In this document: one piece after another, positions 16,098 through 23,521 of the stretch
Layout: each line of letters opens with the position of its first letter
Numbering within the stretch: position 1 is the first letter of the stretch
Assembly: GCA_027621555.1 (NCBI GenBank)
Contig: JAQCBJ010000017.1
Location: 1-34,120 of the forward strand
Source: Bacteroidota bacterium
GTDB lineage: Bacteria > Bacteroidota > Bacteroidia > Flavobacteriales_D > Sanyastnellaceae
DNA: 34,120 bases
Reading direction: 5' to 3'
Translations under genes and position numbers: made by a program
The notes under the pieces: model-generated
What the model saw: only the letters and a program-made list of their open reading frames with translations
Told to the model about the DNA's origin: nothing
Databases searched by the model: none

Positions 16098-16946
16098 ATG
16101 GTCCTTTTGCATTCTTTGGAAGCCCTACGCGAGTGGCAGATAAATGCCGGGTGGAACAACGTTGCGTCAGGTTTTGTGCCGACGATGGGAGCGTTGCACG
16201 AAGGCCACGCGAGCTTGATTCGCCAAGCGAAGAGCCAGTGCAACCTCGTCGTGGTGTCGGTCTTGGTGAACCCCACTCAATTCAACGACGCCAAGGATTT
16301 TGACGCCTACCCCCGCACACTGGAGGACGATGCAGCCAAGGCAAAGGCGGCCGGGGCGGATGCGGTGTTCGCACCGATGGCGGAGGACTTGTACGGTGGG
16401 CAACCGTCGGCGAAGCCCGTCCATTGGGGGGTTTTGACGCACGCCTACGAGGGCGCGCACAGGCCCGGACACTTTGACGGTGTGGTGGCTGTGGTGGACT
16501 TGCTCTTTCAGGCTGTGAGGCCAGATGTGGCGGTGTTTGGGGAGAAGGATCTGCAGCAGGTTGCGATCGTGAAACGTCTGGCCGAGGAGCGCCATCCAGG
16601 GATCAACGTGGTGGTCGGCGAACTCATCCGCGACGCGTCGGGCTTGGCGCTGAGCTCCCGAAACGCGAGGTTGTCCGAGGAAGGAGTTGAGCAAGCCTTG
16701 GCTTTGAGCCGGTCCTTGAGGGGATTGCAAGCCGCAGCTCGCAGCGAGGAAGATTGGAGACAGGCGTTGGCTCGAGAGCGGGAGGTGTTGGCCAACAGCC
16801 CCGGGGTGACGCTCGAGTATTTGGATGCGGTGGACGCAGCGTCGTTTGAGCCCGCAGCTCCGGGCGGCGCAGCGGCGGTACACGCTGTCGTGGCGGCGCA
16901 CGTGGAAGGGGTTCGCCTCATCGACAACGCGCCGTTGAGGACTTGA
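16098..16946 (+). CDS. panC: Pantothenate synthetase (pantoate-beta-alanine ligase)
   Basis: PanC condenses pantoate and beta-alanine with ATP to give pantothenate, the precursor of coenzyme A. The 282-aa length is normal. Motifs are [20 protein letters not shown] with the nucleotide-binding HEGH (34-37), [51 protein letters not shown] and [15 protein letters not shown]. All active-site motifs look intact. It is divergent from the GT5-like gene. No panB or panD is adjacent. tatA follows after 58 bases. Confidence 0.97.
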   Translation: MVLLHSLEALREWQINAGWNNVASGFVPTMGALHEGHASLIRQAKSQCNLVVVSVLVNPTQFNDAKDFDAYPRTLEDDAAKAKAAGADAVFAPMAEDLYGGQPSAKPVHWGVLTHAYEGAHRPGHFDGVVAVVDLLFQAVRPDVAVFGEKDLQQVAIVKRLAEERHPGINVVVGELIRDASGLALSSRNARLSEEGVEQALALSRSLRGLQAAARSEEDWRQALAREREVLANSPGVTLEYLDAVDAASFEPAAPGGAAAVHAVVAAHVEGVRLIDNAPLRT

Positions 16947-16979
16947 CCTTTCCTGTGTTGGGAACTGCAAAGGATTTCG

Positions 16980-16987
16980 GAACTTCG
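16980..16987 (+). promoter_or_regulatory. Possible promoter of the tatA unit
   Basis: GAACTTCG has the TTnG half of the -7 consensus, and a TTG (16958-16960) lies 19 bases upstream, the preferred -33 spacing. It would give a leader of about 13 bases before the tatA ATG at 17005. AATCTTTA directly before the start (16993-17000) is an alternative. Confidence 0.4.
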
Positions 16988-17004
16988 TCCCAAATCTTTA
17001 CGCC

Positions 17005-17178
17005 ATGGGTGCCGTCGGTCCAACACAACTCCTTCTCATTGCCTTGGTCATTTTGCTGCTCTTTGGCGGCCGAAAAATTCCTGAACTCATGCGCGGTTTG
17101 GGTCAAGGAATGAAGGAATTCAAAGACGCTTCAAGCGGAAAAGACGACAACGCCAAAGGGTCCGACAAGGAATCTTGA
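17005..17178 (+). CDS. tatA: Sec-independent protein translocase subunit TatA
   Basis: TatA oligomers form the pore through which the Tat system exports folded proteins. This small gene encodes 57 aa. It has a short N-terminal membrane helix (about residues 5-20, rich in Leu/Ile/Val), the hinge FGGRKIPEL, an amphipathic helix ([15 protein letters not shown]) and a polar tail. These are all hallmarks of TatA/TatE and fit the family's small size. No TatC is in the window. Its TGA overlaps the ATG of the transglycosylase gene (TGATG), so translation is probably coupled. I infer shared regulation with the cell-wall genes downstream. Confidence 0.95.
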   Translation: MGAVGPTQLLLIALVILLLFGGRKIPELMRGLGQGMKEFKDASSGKDDNAKGSDKES

Positions 17179-18515
17179 TGGGGCGAAGGGCGTCTTGGAC
17201 AGGGGCCCTGGTTGGGGGAATGTGCGCGTTGGCGCACGGTTCGGCGGCGTACAGTCAGGACACGCTGACGGTGGTCACGGAGCAAGCAGACACGTTGACG
17301 GCGGTGACGCTGGGGTTGGATTCCCTGCATGCCGAAGAACGGGCGATGGAAGACCCCCTTCGTGCGTTGGACGTCTTCGTGGATTGGGAAGCCCAGTGGG
17401 CGGAGTGGTGTGAGACGGCGCATTGCGTCAGTTCCGATTCGTCGCTTTGGAATTTGCCGGACGTGGGGTTGACCCGGTCCGGATCGGGGTTGGATTCGGC
17501 GACCGTGGCATCCGGCATGGCGGCGATGAATTTGGTGACGGAACTGGACTTGAGGTGGAATCCCGTGGCGCATCGTCGGATCGTGACGTTTGGCACGCGC
17601 CGCGCCTACCACTTGGGGGCGATGCTCGGCCGGTCGGCGATGTATTTCCCGTTGTTTGAGGAGGTGTTGGCCCGAAACGAATTGCCCCTTGAACTGAAGT
17701 ACCTCCCGGTGGTGGAGAGCGGGTTGAATCCCGAGGCAAGGTCGCCGGCGGGAGCGCGTGGACTGTGGCAATTCATGTACTACACGGCGAAGGCAGAAGG
17801 GCTTCGGATCGACGGGTACATCGACGAACGGAAGGACCCGTTGCTGGCGACGGAGGCGGCGTGCCGCCATTTGCGCCGCCTTCACAACATGTACGGGGAT
17901 TGGTACTTCGCCTTGGCGGCGTACAACGCGGGGCCTGGGAACGTGAACAAGGCCATTCGTCGGTCCGGAGGAAAGACGAATTACTGGGAAGTGCGGCCGT
18001 TTTTGCCCAAGGAAACGCGCGACTACGTGCCGAATTTCATTGCCGTGGTGTACCTGATGGAGCATCATGCCGAGCACGGCATTTTCCCGCAAAAGACCTT
18101 GCCAGGCGCGATGTCGGTGGACACGATTCGTGTGGAAGGGCCTCTGAGGTTCGATCAAATGGCGGCGGTGACGTCCTTGACGGAAGCGGAGATCGCGGTC
18201 CTGAACCCCATGTACCGCCTGAAGATTGTTCCTGGGCCGGGGGAGAAATTCCCTGTGAGGTGGCCGGTGGCGAACGTGGCCGAGTTTTTGGACGAGGAAA
18301 AGGCCATGAGGAAGCACAAACCCGACCTGACGCCGGTCATCAAGTACGAACCAGAACCGGTCGTGTACCGCGTGAAGAGCGGTGATGTGTTGGGCTCGAT
18401 TGCGCAGAAGCACGGAGTGAAAGTGTCCCAAATCAAGGCTTGGAACGACCTGAATTCCTCGGTCATTCGCGTCGGCCAAAAACTCATCATCCATGCGGAT
18501 CCCAGCAAGCTGTAA
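17178..18515 (+). CDS. MltD-like lytic transglycosylase with LysM domain
   Basis: This murein hydrolase cleaves the glycan backbone of peptidoglycan to 1,6-anhydromuramyl products. The 445-aa protein starts at the ATG overlapping the tatA stop; a TTG one codon upstream is less likely. It has an N-terminal signal sequence (about 1-26, ending GSAAYSQ). The SLT domain (about 160-300) carries the catalytic glutamate in VVESGLNPEARSPAGARGLW (Glu180), plus ALAAYNAGPGNVNKAIR. One C-terminal LysM repeat (about 397-440, VYRVKSGDVLGSIAQKHGV) anchors it to peptidoglycan. I would not insist on the mltD symbol because several LysM-SLT paralogues exist. It overlaps the next gene by 23 bases. Confidence 0.92.
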   Translation: MGRRASWTGALVGGMCALAHGSAAYSQDTLTVVTEQADTLTAVTLGLDSLHAEERAMEDPLRALDVFVDWEAQWAEWCETAHCVSSDSSLWNLPDVGLTRSGSGLDSATVASGMAAMNLVTELDLRWNPVAHRRIVTFGTRRAYHLGAMLGRSAMYFPLFEEVLARNELPLELKYLPVVESGLNPEARSPAGARGLWQFMYYTAKAEGLRIDGYIDERKDPLLATEAACRHLRRLHNMYGDWYFALAAYNAGPGNVNKAIRRSGGKTNYWEVRPFLPKETRDYVPNFIAVVYLMEHHAEHGIFPQKTLPGAMSVDTIRVEGPLRFDQMAAVTSLTEAEIAVLNPMYRLKIVPGPGEKFPVRWPVANVAEFLDEEKAMRKHKPDLTPVIKYEPEPVVYRVKSGDVLGSIAQKHGVKVSQIKAWNDLNSSVIRVGQKLIIHADPSKL

Positions 18516-19548
18516 CCGGGTGTTTTGGGTGCTGGCGACGGCGTGGGCGGTCCTGATGGGCACGTCGTGCGAAGGCGACGGTGCGCGTGTGGCCCTTCCC
18601 AGCAAGGTGGGCGCAGCGGGGGAATTGGTGGTGGTGGCGACGCCTGGGGTTTGGGAGAGTGTGGCAGGCGACACGCTGCAGGCCATTCTGGGACAACCGT
18701 ACCCGGTCCTGCCGCAGTATGAGCCGTTGATGGACGTGGTGCATCTGGAGCCGGAGCTGTTTGACCGGTTTTGGAAGCCTCACCGCAACATCTTGATCCT
18801 CGAGATTGCGGATCGCGTTGACACGCAGAAGCCGTCGTTCTCGTTTTTCCGCAACAAGTACAGCCGCGGCCAAATCTACATGGTGGCCAAGGCCCGCACT
18901 GCGGACGCCTTGGCTGAGGTCCTGTTGCTACGCGCCGGAGAAATGGTCAGCTTGCTTCACGCCGAGGAGGCGACACGTTTTGCCGACATCGTGGCGCTTT
19001 CACCCAACGAAGTGATGGCTCGCGAGGTGCTGGAGGAGTGGGGCGTGCAGGGGTTGTGGCCGAAGGATGCACGTTTGGCCAAACAAGAAGACGGCTTCTG
19101 GTGGATCGACCGCCAACTGACCCGGCTCAAGGGCGGGGACAACCACGACATCCAGCAAGGCTTTTTCATTCACAGCGAACCCTACGTCAGCCAGGACCAG
19201 CTCAGCCTCGAGCACGTCTTGAACCGCCGTGACGAAGTGACGCGCGCCCACGTTCAGGGCCCCACCAAGGGAAGTTACATGGCCACGGAACGTCGGTTCT
19301 TCCCCGCTTACGAAGAGCTCGAATTCGACGGCCACTTCGCCCTCGAAGTCCGAGGCTTGTGGAAAATGGAAAATGACTTCATGGGCGGGCCGTTCTATAG
19401 CCTGACGGTTGTCGATGAGGCTCGCGGCCGGTTGTTGACTCTCGAAGGGTACGCTTACGCGCCGTACTTCGACAAGCGCCCCTACATCCGGGAAGTCGAA
19501 GGCGTGGTCCGTCGCGCCACGCTGTTGGACTCTCCCTCGAGGCCTTGA
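18493..19548 (+). CDS. DUF4837-family lipoprotein
   Basis: This 351-aa protein has a lipoprotein signal peptide ending MGTSC (predicted lipidated Cys26). It matches my recognition of the DUF4837 family, found in Bacteroidota and without assigned function. Characteristic parts are GAAGELVVVATPGVWES near the start, PQYEPLMDVVHLEPELFDRFWKPHRNI, and later GSYMATERRFFPAYEELEFDG with ALEVRGLWKMENDFMGGPFY. Its ATG lies 23 bases inside the end of the transglycosylase gene in another frame, so the two are probably coupled in translation. I infer a periplasmic role beside the murein hydrolase. The convergent M1 peptidase gene ends 15 bases downstream, and no clear terminator is seen in that gap. Confidence 0.85.
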   Translation: MRIPASCNRVFWVLATAWAVLMGTSCEGDGARVALPSKVGAAGELVVVATPGVWESVAGDTLQAILGQPYPVLPQYEPLMDVVHLEPELFDRFWKPHRNILILEIADRVDTQKPSFSFFRNKYSRGQIYMVAKARTADALAEVLLLRAGEMVSLLHAEEATRFADIVALSPNEVMAREVLEEWGVQGLWPKDARLAKQEDGFWWIDRQLTRLKGGDNHDIQQGFFIHSEPYVSQDQLSLEHVLNRRDEVTRAHVQGPTKGSYMATERRFFPAYEELEFDGHFALEVRGLWKMENDFMGGPFYSLTVVDEARGRLLTLEGYAYAPYFDKRPYIREVEGVVRRATLLDSPSRP

Positions 19549-19563
19549 AGGCGAGCGCCGGAT

Positions 19564-22089
19564 TTAACGCGCCACCACGAACGACCCCGCCCCCTGAGGT
19601 CGGCCTTCTCCATCGACCAACCGGAGTTCGTACGTGCCCACGGGAAGCGTGCTCACGTTGAGTTGGCCGTTCGTTTGCGCAACGTCGAGAACTTGTTGGC
19701 CCGCGGCGTTGAAGACCAACGCTGAGAGCGCTTCAGGCAAGGAGCGATCGAGCCCTTCCCACCGCAAGAATTCGCTGCATGGGTTGGGGAGAAGGGTGAG
19801 GTCGAGTTCGTTGGACGTGACCTCAGCGAGGCCCACCGACACGTCGCCCTTGGCGAAGGCGTAGTGGCCTTTTCGGAGCTTGGAGATCTTGAACAGGCCG
19901 CTCCCGTTGGAAAGGGAGCCCGCTTGCCAGTCGTAATCGGGGTATTGGACCCAAGGTGCGCCGGCGTGAGGGCGCCAAGCGAGGAACCCGCCTTCTTCGG
20001 TGTCGCCATAGAGGTCGTAGTCCAAATCGTTCACGTCGTTCCCCACGTAGTTGAGGCGGGCGTCAAGCAAGGGCGCGTTCGCCGCGCCATCGTCCCACGT
20101 TCCGTCGACTACCCAAAAGTGCGACCCACTCAGCTCTTCGACGTACGGCGCCTTGGGTCCTTGATCGGGCGCCGCCCAATGGTGCTCGACTCGGACCAGG
20201 ATGCTGTCGCCTTCGGCAATCTCATCGCACCCCACGCGCATGTCAACCCAAGGCAGGTTGGCGAGGCCCGTGGGCTCGGTCACCGCAAACGTGTGGTCGA
20301 GACGGCCCTGGTTGAGGCGGCCGTCGGCATTCAGGCCGAGCAACACAAAGGGTTCTTCATGCCAAAATGTGATCTCGTCAAATTCGCCGCCGACTCGGGC
20401 GTGGACCAGGGTGGTGTCCCAGTTTGCGTTCCACAGCGTGACGTCGAGCGGCTCGTTGTCGTGGAAGTTGTCGCAGGCTCGGAGTTTTTGGTGAAGGTGC
20501 ACGGTCGTGGCGAGGCAGCCGTTGTCCGGCCCGGTGCTCAGGCTGTCGACGACCCACGTGCTGAAGCCCGGTTGCAGGGCCTGCGCCGCGAAAAACGGCG
20601 TCAGGTCTTCGCCCGTCGCCTCTTCGAGGAGCAACTCGAAGTCGGCCACGTCCATGTGGCTGTCGAACCGCGCCGCGATGACGTCTTGCGAGGCCTGGCG
20701 AAACAAGTCGTCGCCGAGGTACGCACGGAGGTTGTGCATGATGCTCGCACCCTTGTAGTAGGTGTGCCGCCCATAAATGTGTTCGTCGGGCATGGGCGAC
20801 AGCGGGTGAAATCCGTCGTCCTGCACGTGGCATTCTTTCAGCACAAACTGCTGGTTGTCCTTGACCAAATCGACAAACGCTTCGTGCCCGTCCTTCCACT
20901 CCACGAACAAGTGGCTGCTGTACTCGGCGGGCCCCTCTTTGAGCCACATGTGGTTGTGGATGGTGGGCGCGACCAGGTCGCCCCACCAATGGTGCCCCAA
21001 CTCGTGTGCGAACAGGTCGCCGTTGGCGAAGTTGCTTTGCTCGACCATGAACCGCGGGTAGGCGATGTTGGTCGGAATCTCCAGCGCCCCGTCGGTGGTC
21101 AGGACGTAGCCCACGCGCTCCCAAGCGTAGGGCCCCCACCAGTACTCGAGCGCGTCAATGGCGTACCCCAAATCCGCAAACTTCTGTTGCATCACCCCCG
21201 AGTCCGCCGCCTTGCTTGTCAGGCGCACAGGGATGTCGCCGTACGCGCCCTCGTGGGTGTAGTCGTGATCCACGTAAGGCCCCACAGCCATGGCGCTGAG
21301 GTGGGTCGGGATGGGGTGGTCCAGAGCCCAGGTGCACAGGAGCGTGTCGCCCCCGAGCTGGACTTCTTCGACCAGGTGGCCTTGGTTGTGGGCGCGGCGC
21401 CCGCCCGCGCTTTGGATGTGGTACGTGTAGGTTGCCCGTTCCACGAAGTTGTCGAAGCACGGGTACCAGACCCGGCCAAAGTTGGGCGGGATCGAGGTCA
21501 GCCCGATGCCGAGGTTGTAGACGAGGTCGCTGGCGTAGTACACCCCGCCCCAGTAAGGGTCGGCGTCGGGTTGTCCCCCGTACCAAACGTCGAGCGTGAC
21601 GGATTCGCCTTCCGCCATGGGGGCAGGCGATTGCACGTGAAGTTCCTGCCCCCACTGGGCGAAGGCGACTCCCGTGCCGTTCCACGTCACGCTGTCGACG
21701 TCGAGCCCCTTGAGGTCCCACCACATCGACGTGCCGCCTCCTTGCAGCACGGTGAAGGTGATCGTGGCGTGCGCATCGAGGGACTGCCCAGCGTAGTCGG
21801 TGACGTCGAGGAACAGCTCGTAATGGGCGACGTCGAAGCTGTCGCTGCGCGCGATGCTCGGCCCCATGTCGTAGTTGTCGACCGGCAAAAACCCACGCGT
21901 GGCGGGCTCGTCGTGCGTGCACCCCACGGCGTGGCACCCCTGGACCAAAAACGGCGTACGGACGGCCCGCGCATGGTCGTGGAGGCGCGTCAGGGAGGTG
22001 TTTTGGGCCAGGAGGCTTCCGCTGGCGATCAGGAGGGCGCCGAGAAGGAGGGAGGGGCGCGCGTTTTTGGGCTGAACGGAGGTGAACAT
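19564..22089 (-). CDS. Secreted M1-family metallopeptidase with T9SS sorting domain
   Basis: This is a zinc aminopeptidase-like enzyme of 841 aa, probably cell-surface or extracellular. A signal peptide (to about residue 29, IASGSLLAQ) precedes an M1 N-terminal beta domain. The catalytic part carries HELGH (362-366) with Glu385 as third zinc ligand in MWLKEGPAEY, the exact HExxH-18-E spacing. The substrate-recognition motif, usually GxMEN, reads GALEIP (334-339), keeping the glutamate but not Met or Asn. The C-terminus (LLPNPCSEFLRWEG through LPVGTYELRLVDGEG) fits a type A T9SS sorting domain, implying export by the type IX system. It is divergent from the SlyD-like gene with 28 bp between starts. 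Confidence 0.93.
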   Translation of the reverse strand: MFTSVQPKNARPSLLLGALLIASGSLLAQNTSLTRLHDHARAVRTPFLVQGCHAVGCTHDEPATRGFLPVDNYDMGPSIARSDSFDVAHYELFLDVTDYAGQSLDAHATITFTVLQGGGTSMWWDLKGLDVDSVTWNGTGVAFAQWGQELHVQSPAPMAEGESVTLDVWYGGQPDADPYWGGVYYASDLVYNLGIGLTSIPPNFGRVWYPCFDNFVERATYTYHIQSAGGRRAHNQGHLVEEVQLGGDTLLCTWALDHPIPTHLSAMAVGPYVDHDYTHEGAYGDIPVRLTSKAADSGVMQQKFADLGYAIDALEYWWGPYAWERVGYVLTTDGALEIPTNIAYPRFMVEQSNFANGDLFAHELGHHWWGDLVAPTIHNHMWLKEGPAEYSSHLFVEWKDGHEAFVDLVKDNQQFVLKECHVQDDGFHPLSPMPDEHIYGRHTYYKGASIMHNLRAYLGDDLFRQASQDVIAARFDSHMDVADFELLLEEATGEDLTPFFAAQALQPGFSTWVVDSLSTGPDNGCLATTVHLHQKLRACDNFHDNEPLDVTLWNANWDTTLVHARVGGEFDEITFWHEEPFVLLGLNADGRLNQGRLDHTFAVTEPTGLANLPWVDMRVGCDEIAEGDSILVRVEHHWAAPDQGPKAPYVEELSGSHFWVVDGTWDDGAANAPLLDARLNYVGNDVNDLDYDLYGDTEEGGFLAWRPHAGAPWVQYPDYDWQAGSLSNGSGLFKISKLRKGHYAFAKGDVSVGLAEVTSNELDLTLLPNPCSEFLRWEGLDRSLPEALSALVFNAAGQQVLDVAQTNGQLNVSTLPVGTYELRLVDGEGRPQGAGSFVVAR

Positions 22090-22093
22090 GCCA

Positions 22094-22101
22094 CCAAGTT
22101 A
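22094..22101 (-). promoter_or_regulatory. -7 box of the M1 peptidase gene
   Basis: On the minus strand TAACTTGG ends four bases (TGGC) before the ATG at 22089. It matches TAnnTTTG except one position. It predicts a transcript starting at or next to the start codon. It shares the 28-bp gap with the divergent box at 22106-22113. Confidence 0.55.
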
Positions 22102-22105
22102 GGTG

Positions 22106-22113
22106 TACTTTCG
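22106..22113 (+). promoter_or_regulatory. -7 box of the SlyD-like gene
   Basis: TACTTTCG ends four bases (CCGC) before the ATG at 22118. The 15 bases from box to start codon differ by one base from those of thiL (23510-23524). No TTG sits at the -33 position. Confidence 0.55.
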
Positions 22114-22117
22114 CCGC

Positions 22118-22570
22118 ATGAAACACGTCGAACTCGGCTCCCTCGTAGAAGTGGCCTACACCTTGCGCGCCAACGGCCCGGAAGGGGATGAATTGGAAAC
22201 CTGCACGGAGGAAGCTCCGTTCGTGTTTCGCGTAGGTGCGGACGAAGCGCTGGAGGCTTTTGAGAAGGGTTTGATGGGCAAGCGCGAGGGCGAGCCGTTC
22301 GAGCTTCACATCGCGTGCGAGGACGCCTACGGGGATGAAACCGACGACGCGGTCGTGCCGCTTCCCAAGGAGACGTTCATGATCGACGGCAAAATCGACG
22401 AAGAGGTTATGCAAGTGGGGGAGGTCGTGCCCATGGAGGACGACGAAGGCAACGAGCTCGTCGGCGTGGTTGTGGAGATCGAAGCCGACGTGGTGCACGT
22501 GGATTTCAACCACCCACTCGCGGGTCTCGACTTGCACTTCGAAGGCGTGGTGGTGGCCATCGGCCAGTGA
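22118..22570 (+). CDS. SlyD-like FKBP-type peptidyl-prolyl isomerase
   Basis: This protein-folding helper catalyses cis/trans isomerization of prolyl bonds. The ATG at 22118 gives MKHVELGSLVEVAYTLRANG and 150 aa; an earlier in-frame GTG at 22103 would overlap the promoter box. The FKBP part (about 1-70 and 115-150) flanks an inserted chaperone flap (about 70-115), the SlyD arrangement. Diagnostic stretches are ALEAFEKGLMGKREGEPFEL, EDAYGDE and VDFNHPLAGLDLHFEG. The His/Cys-rich metal-binding tail of E. coli SlyD is absent, and the protein is very acidic. It has no signal peptide, so it is probably cytoplasmic. Confidence 0.9.
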   Translation: MKHVELGSLVEVAYTLRANGPEGDELETCTEEAPFVFRVGADEALEAFEKGLMGKREGEPFELHIACEDAYGDETDDAVVPLPKETFMIDGKIDEEVMQVGEVVPMEDDEGNELVGVVVEIEADVVHVDFNHPLAGLDLHFEGVVVAIGQ

Positions 22571-22645
22571 TCCAAGGGTGTTGTGAACGTCACGTCAAGC
22601 TCGACTTGACATCTTGGAAACCGTTTGCAAACGCATTCTTGACGT
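22571..22645. repeat. Cluster of nested inverted repeats downstream of SlyD-like gene
   Basis: Directly after the stop codon lie TCCAAG (22571-22576) with CTTGGA (22613-22618) enclosing GTCAAG (22594-22599) with CTTGAC (22605-22610). Then come the 10-bp palindrome GTTTGCAAAC (22623-22632) and CTTGACGT (22638-22645). The last can pair perfectly over 8 bp with ACGTCAAG (22592-22599), competing with the inner hairpin. No T tract follows, so a simple intrinsic terminator is unlikely. The remainder of the gap to 22699 holds a promoter box. Confidence 0.55.
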
Positions 22646-22688
22646 AACCTGAACGCTCCGTTGGCGGTTGTCGGTGGGTACGCTGGCG

Positions 22689-22696
22689 TCCTTTGC
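22689..22696 (+). promoter_or_regulatory. -7 box of the HAD-like gene
   Basis: TCCTTTGC resembles TAnnTTTG with the A replaced. It ends three bases before the ATG at 22700. A TTG (22668-22670) lies 18 bases upstream of the box, a good -33 spacing. The predicted leader is zero to a few bases. Confidence 0.4.
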
Positions 22697-22699
22697 AGG

Positions 22700-23488
22700 A
22701 TGCCTAACGACTCGATTTCTAGCATTCAACCGCACCCGAGCCTTGTGGTGATGGACCTGTTTGGTACGTTGGTCGAATACAATGAAGCCATTCGCGGGGC
22801 GTTGGCTGCGGCGTTTCAAGCTCACGGGGAAAGAGTGGACACGGACTTGGCCGGGATGGCTGTGGGATACCCGGGCGTTCAGGGGATTCACCGCATCCTT
22901 CGCTGGCTTCACCCCCACGAACAGCCTCACGCCGAATCAGCAAGGTCCATTCACGATTTGGCGGTCAAAGAATGCTGTCGAATGGTGGCGTACTCGAGTG
23001 CCATTCAACCCGCAAACGGCGTGGTTCGCTTGTGCGAATTGCTTTCCCGTGCGGGAGTGAAGGTGGCCGCGACCACCACTTTGGATGCGGCCGTTGTCAA
23101 AGTGCTGTTGCGGCGTCTGGGTTGGGACGAGCACCCGCCTTTCAGCACCTTGGTCCTTGCGGAAGAGGTCGAACGTCCTACGCCTGGGCCGGATTTGATC
23201 TTGGAGTGCATGCGCCGCATGGAGGTGTTGGACGTCGAGCGTGTCGCCAAAGTGGCGTGCAACGTCATCGGTCTCGCCGACGCGAAGCGACTGGGGTGCG
23301 GTTGGAACGTGTTGGTCGATTGTGGAACCTTGACGACAGACCAAATCGCAGCCTTGGCGCCAACCGCCATCCTCGATCAAGTGTCCGACCTCGCACAAGT
23401 GTGGACCTTTCCCGCCGCGACAGACACAGCCCTCGAGGATGAAATTGCACGAATCTTGCACCGCTCATCTCAGGACGGCGTATCCTAA
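22700..23488 (+). CDS. HAD-superfamily (PhnX-like) hydrolase-like protein
   Basis: The 262-aa protein has the haloacid-dehalogenase fold. Motif I is VVMDLFGTLVEYNEA with nucleophile Asp19. A cap domain (about 25-105) follows. Motif II is KVAATTTLDAAVVKVLLRRL. A substrate-loop segment, EEVERPTPGPDLILECMRRM, resembles phosphonatase-like (PhnX-like) members. Motif IV, normally GDTxxD, reads ACNVIGLAD (about 187-195), so the metal-binding acids are not in their usual places. It may be inactive or act in an unusual way. The start ATG at 22700 fits both the fold and the upstream box. Substrate and pathway are unknown. thiL starts 33 bases downstream with its own box. Confidence 0.7.
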   Translation: MPNDSISSIQPHPSLVVMDLFGTLVEYNEAIRGALAAAFQAHGERVDTDLAGMAVGYPGVQGIHRILRWLHPHEQPHAESARSIHDLAVKECCRMVAYSSAIQPANGVVRLCELLSRAGVKVAATTTLDAAVVKVLLRRLGWDEHPPFSTLVLAEEVERPTPGPDLILECMRRMEVLDVERVAKVACNVIGLADAKRLGCGWNVLVDCGTLTTDQIAALAPTAILDQVSDLAQVWTFPAATDTALEDEIARILHRSSQDGVS

Positions 23489-23509
23489 CCAAGAGCCGCG
23501 GGGGTGCAG

Positions 23510-23517
23510 TACCTTCG
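23510..23517 (+). promoter_or_regulatory. -7 box of thiL
   Basis: TACCTTCG ends four bases (CCGC) before the ATG at 23522, with the same spacing and nearly the same sequence as the SlyD-like gene. No TTG is seen at the -33 distance. Confidence 0.55.
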
Positions 23518-23521
23518 CCGC

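Noticed and set aside
17103-18686. A 527-codon minus-strand open frame opposite the transglycosylase.
   Set aside because: Shadow frame of a strongly supported gene; composition is dominated by Arg, His, Pro and Gln.
19864-22191. A 775-codon open frame on the plus strand opposite the M1 peptidase gene.
   Set aside because: It is antisense to a clear M1 peptidase with signal peptide and zinc site. The translation is rich in Val/Arg/His/Gly without recognisable motifs, as expected from a GC-rich shadow frame.
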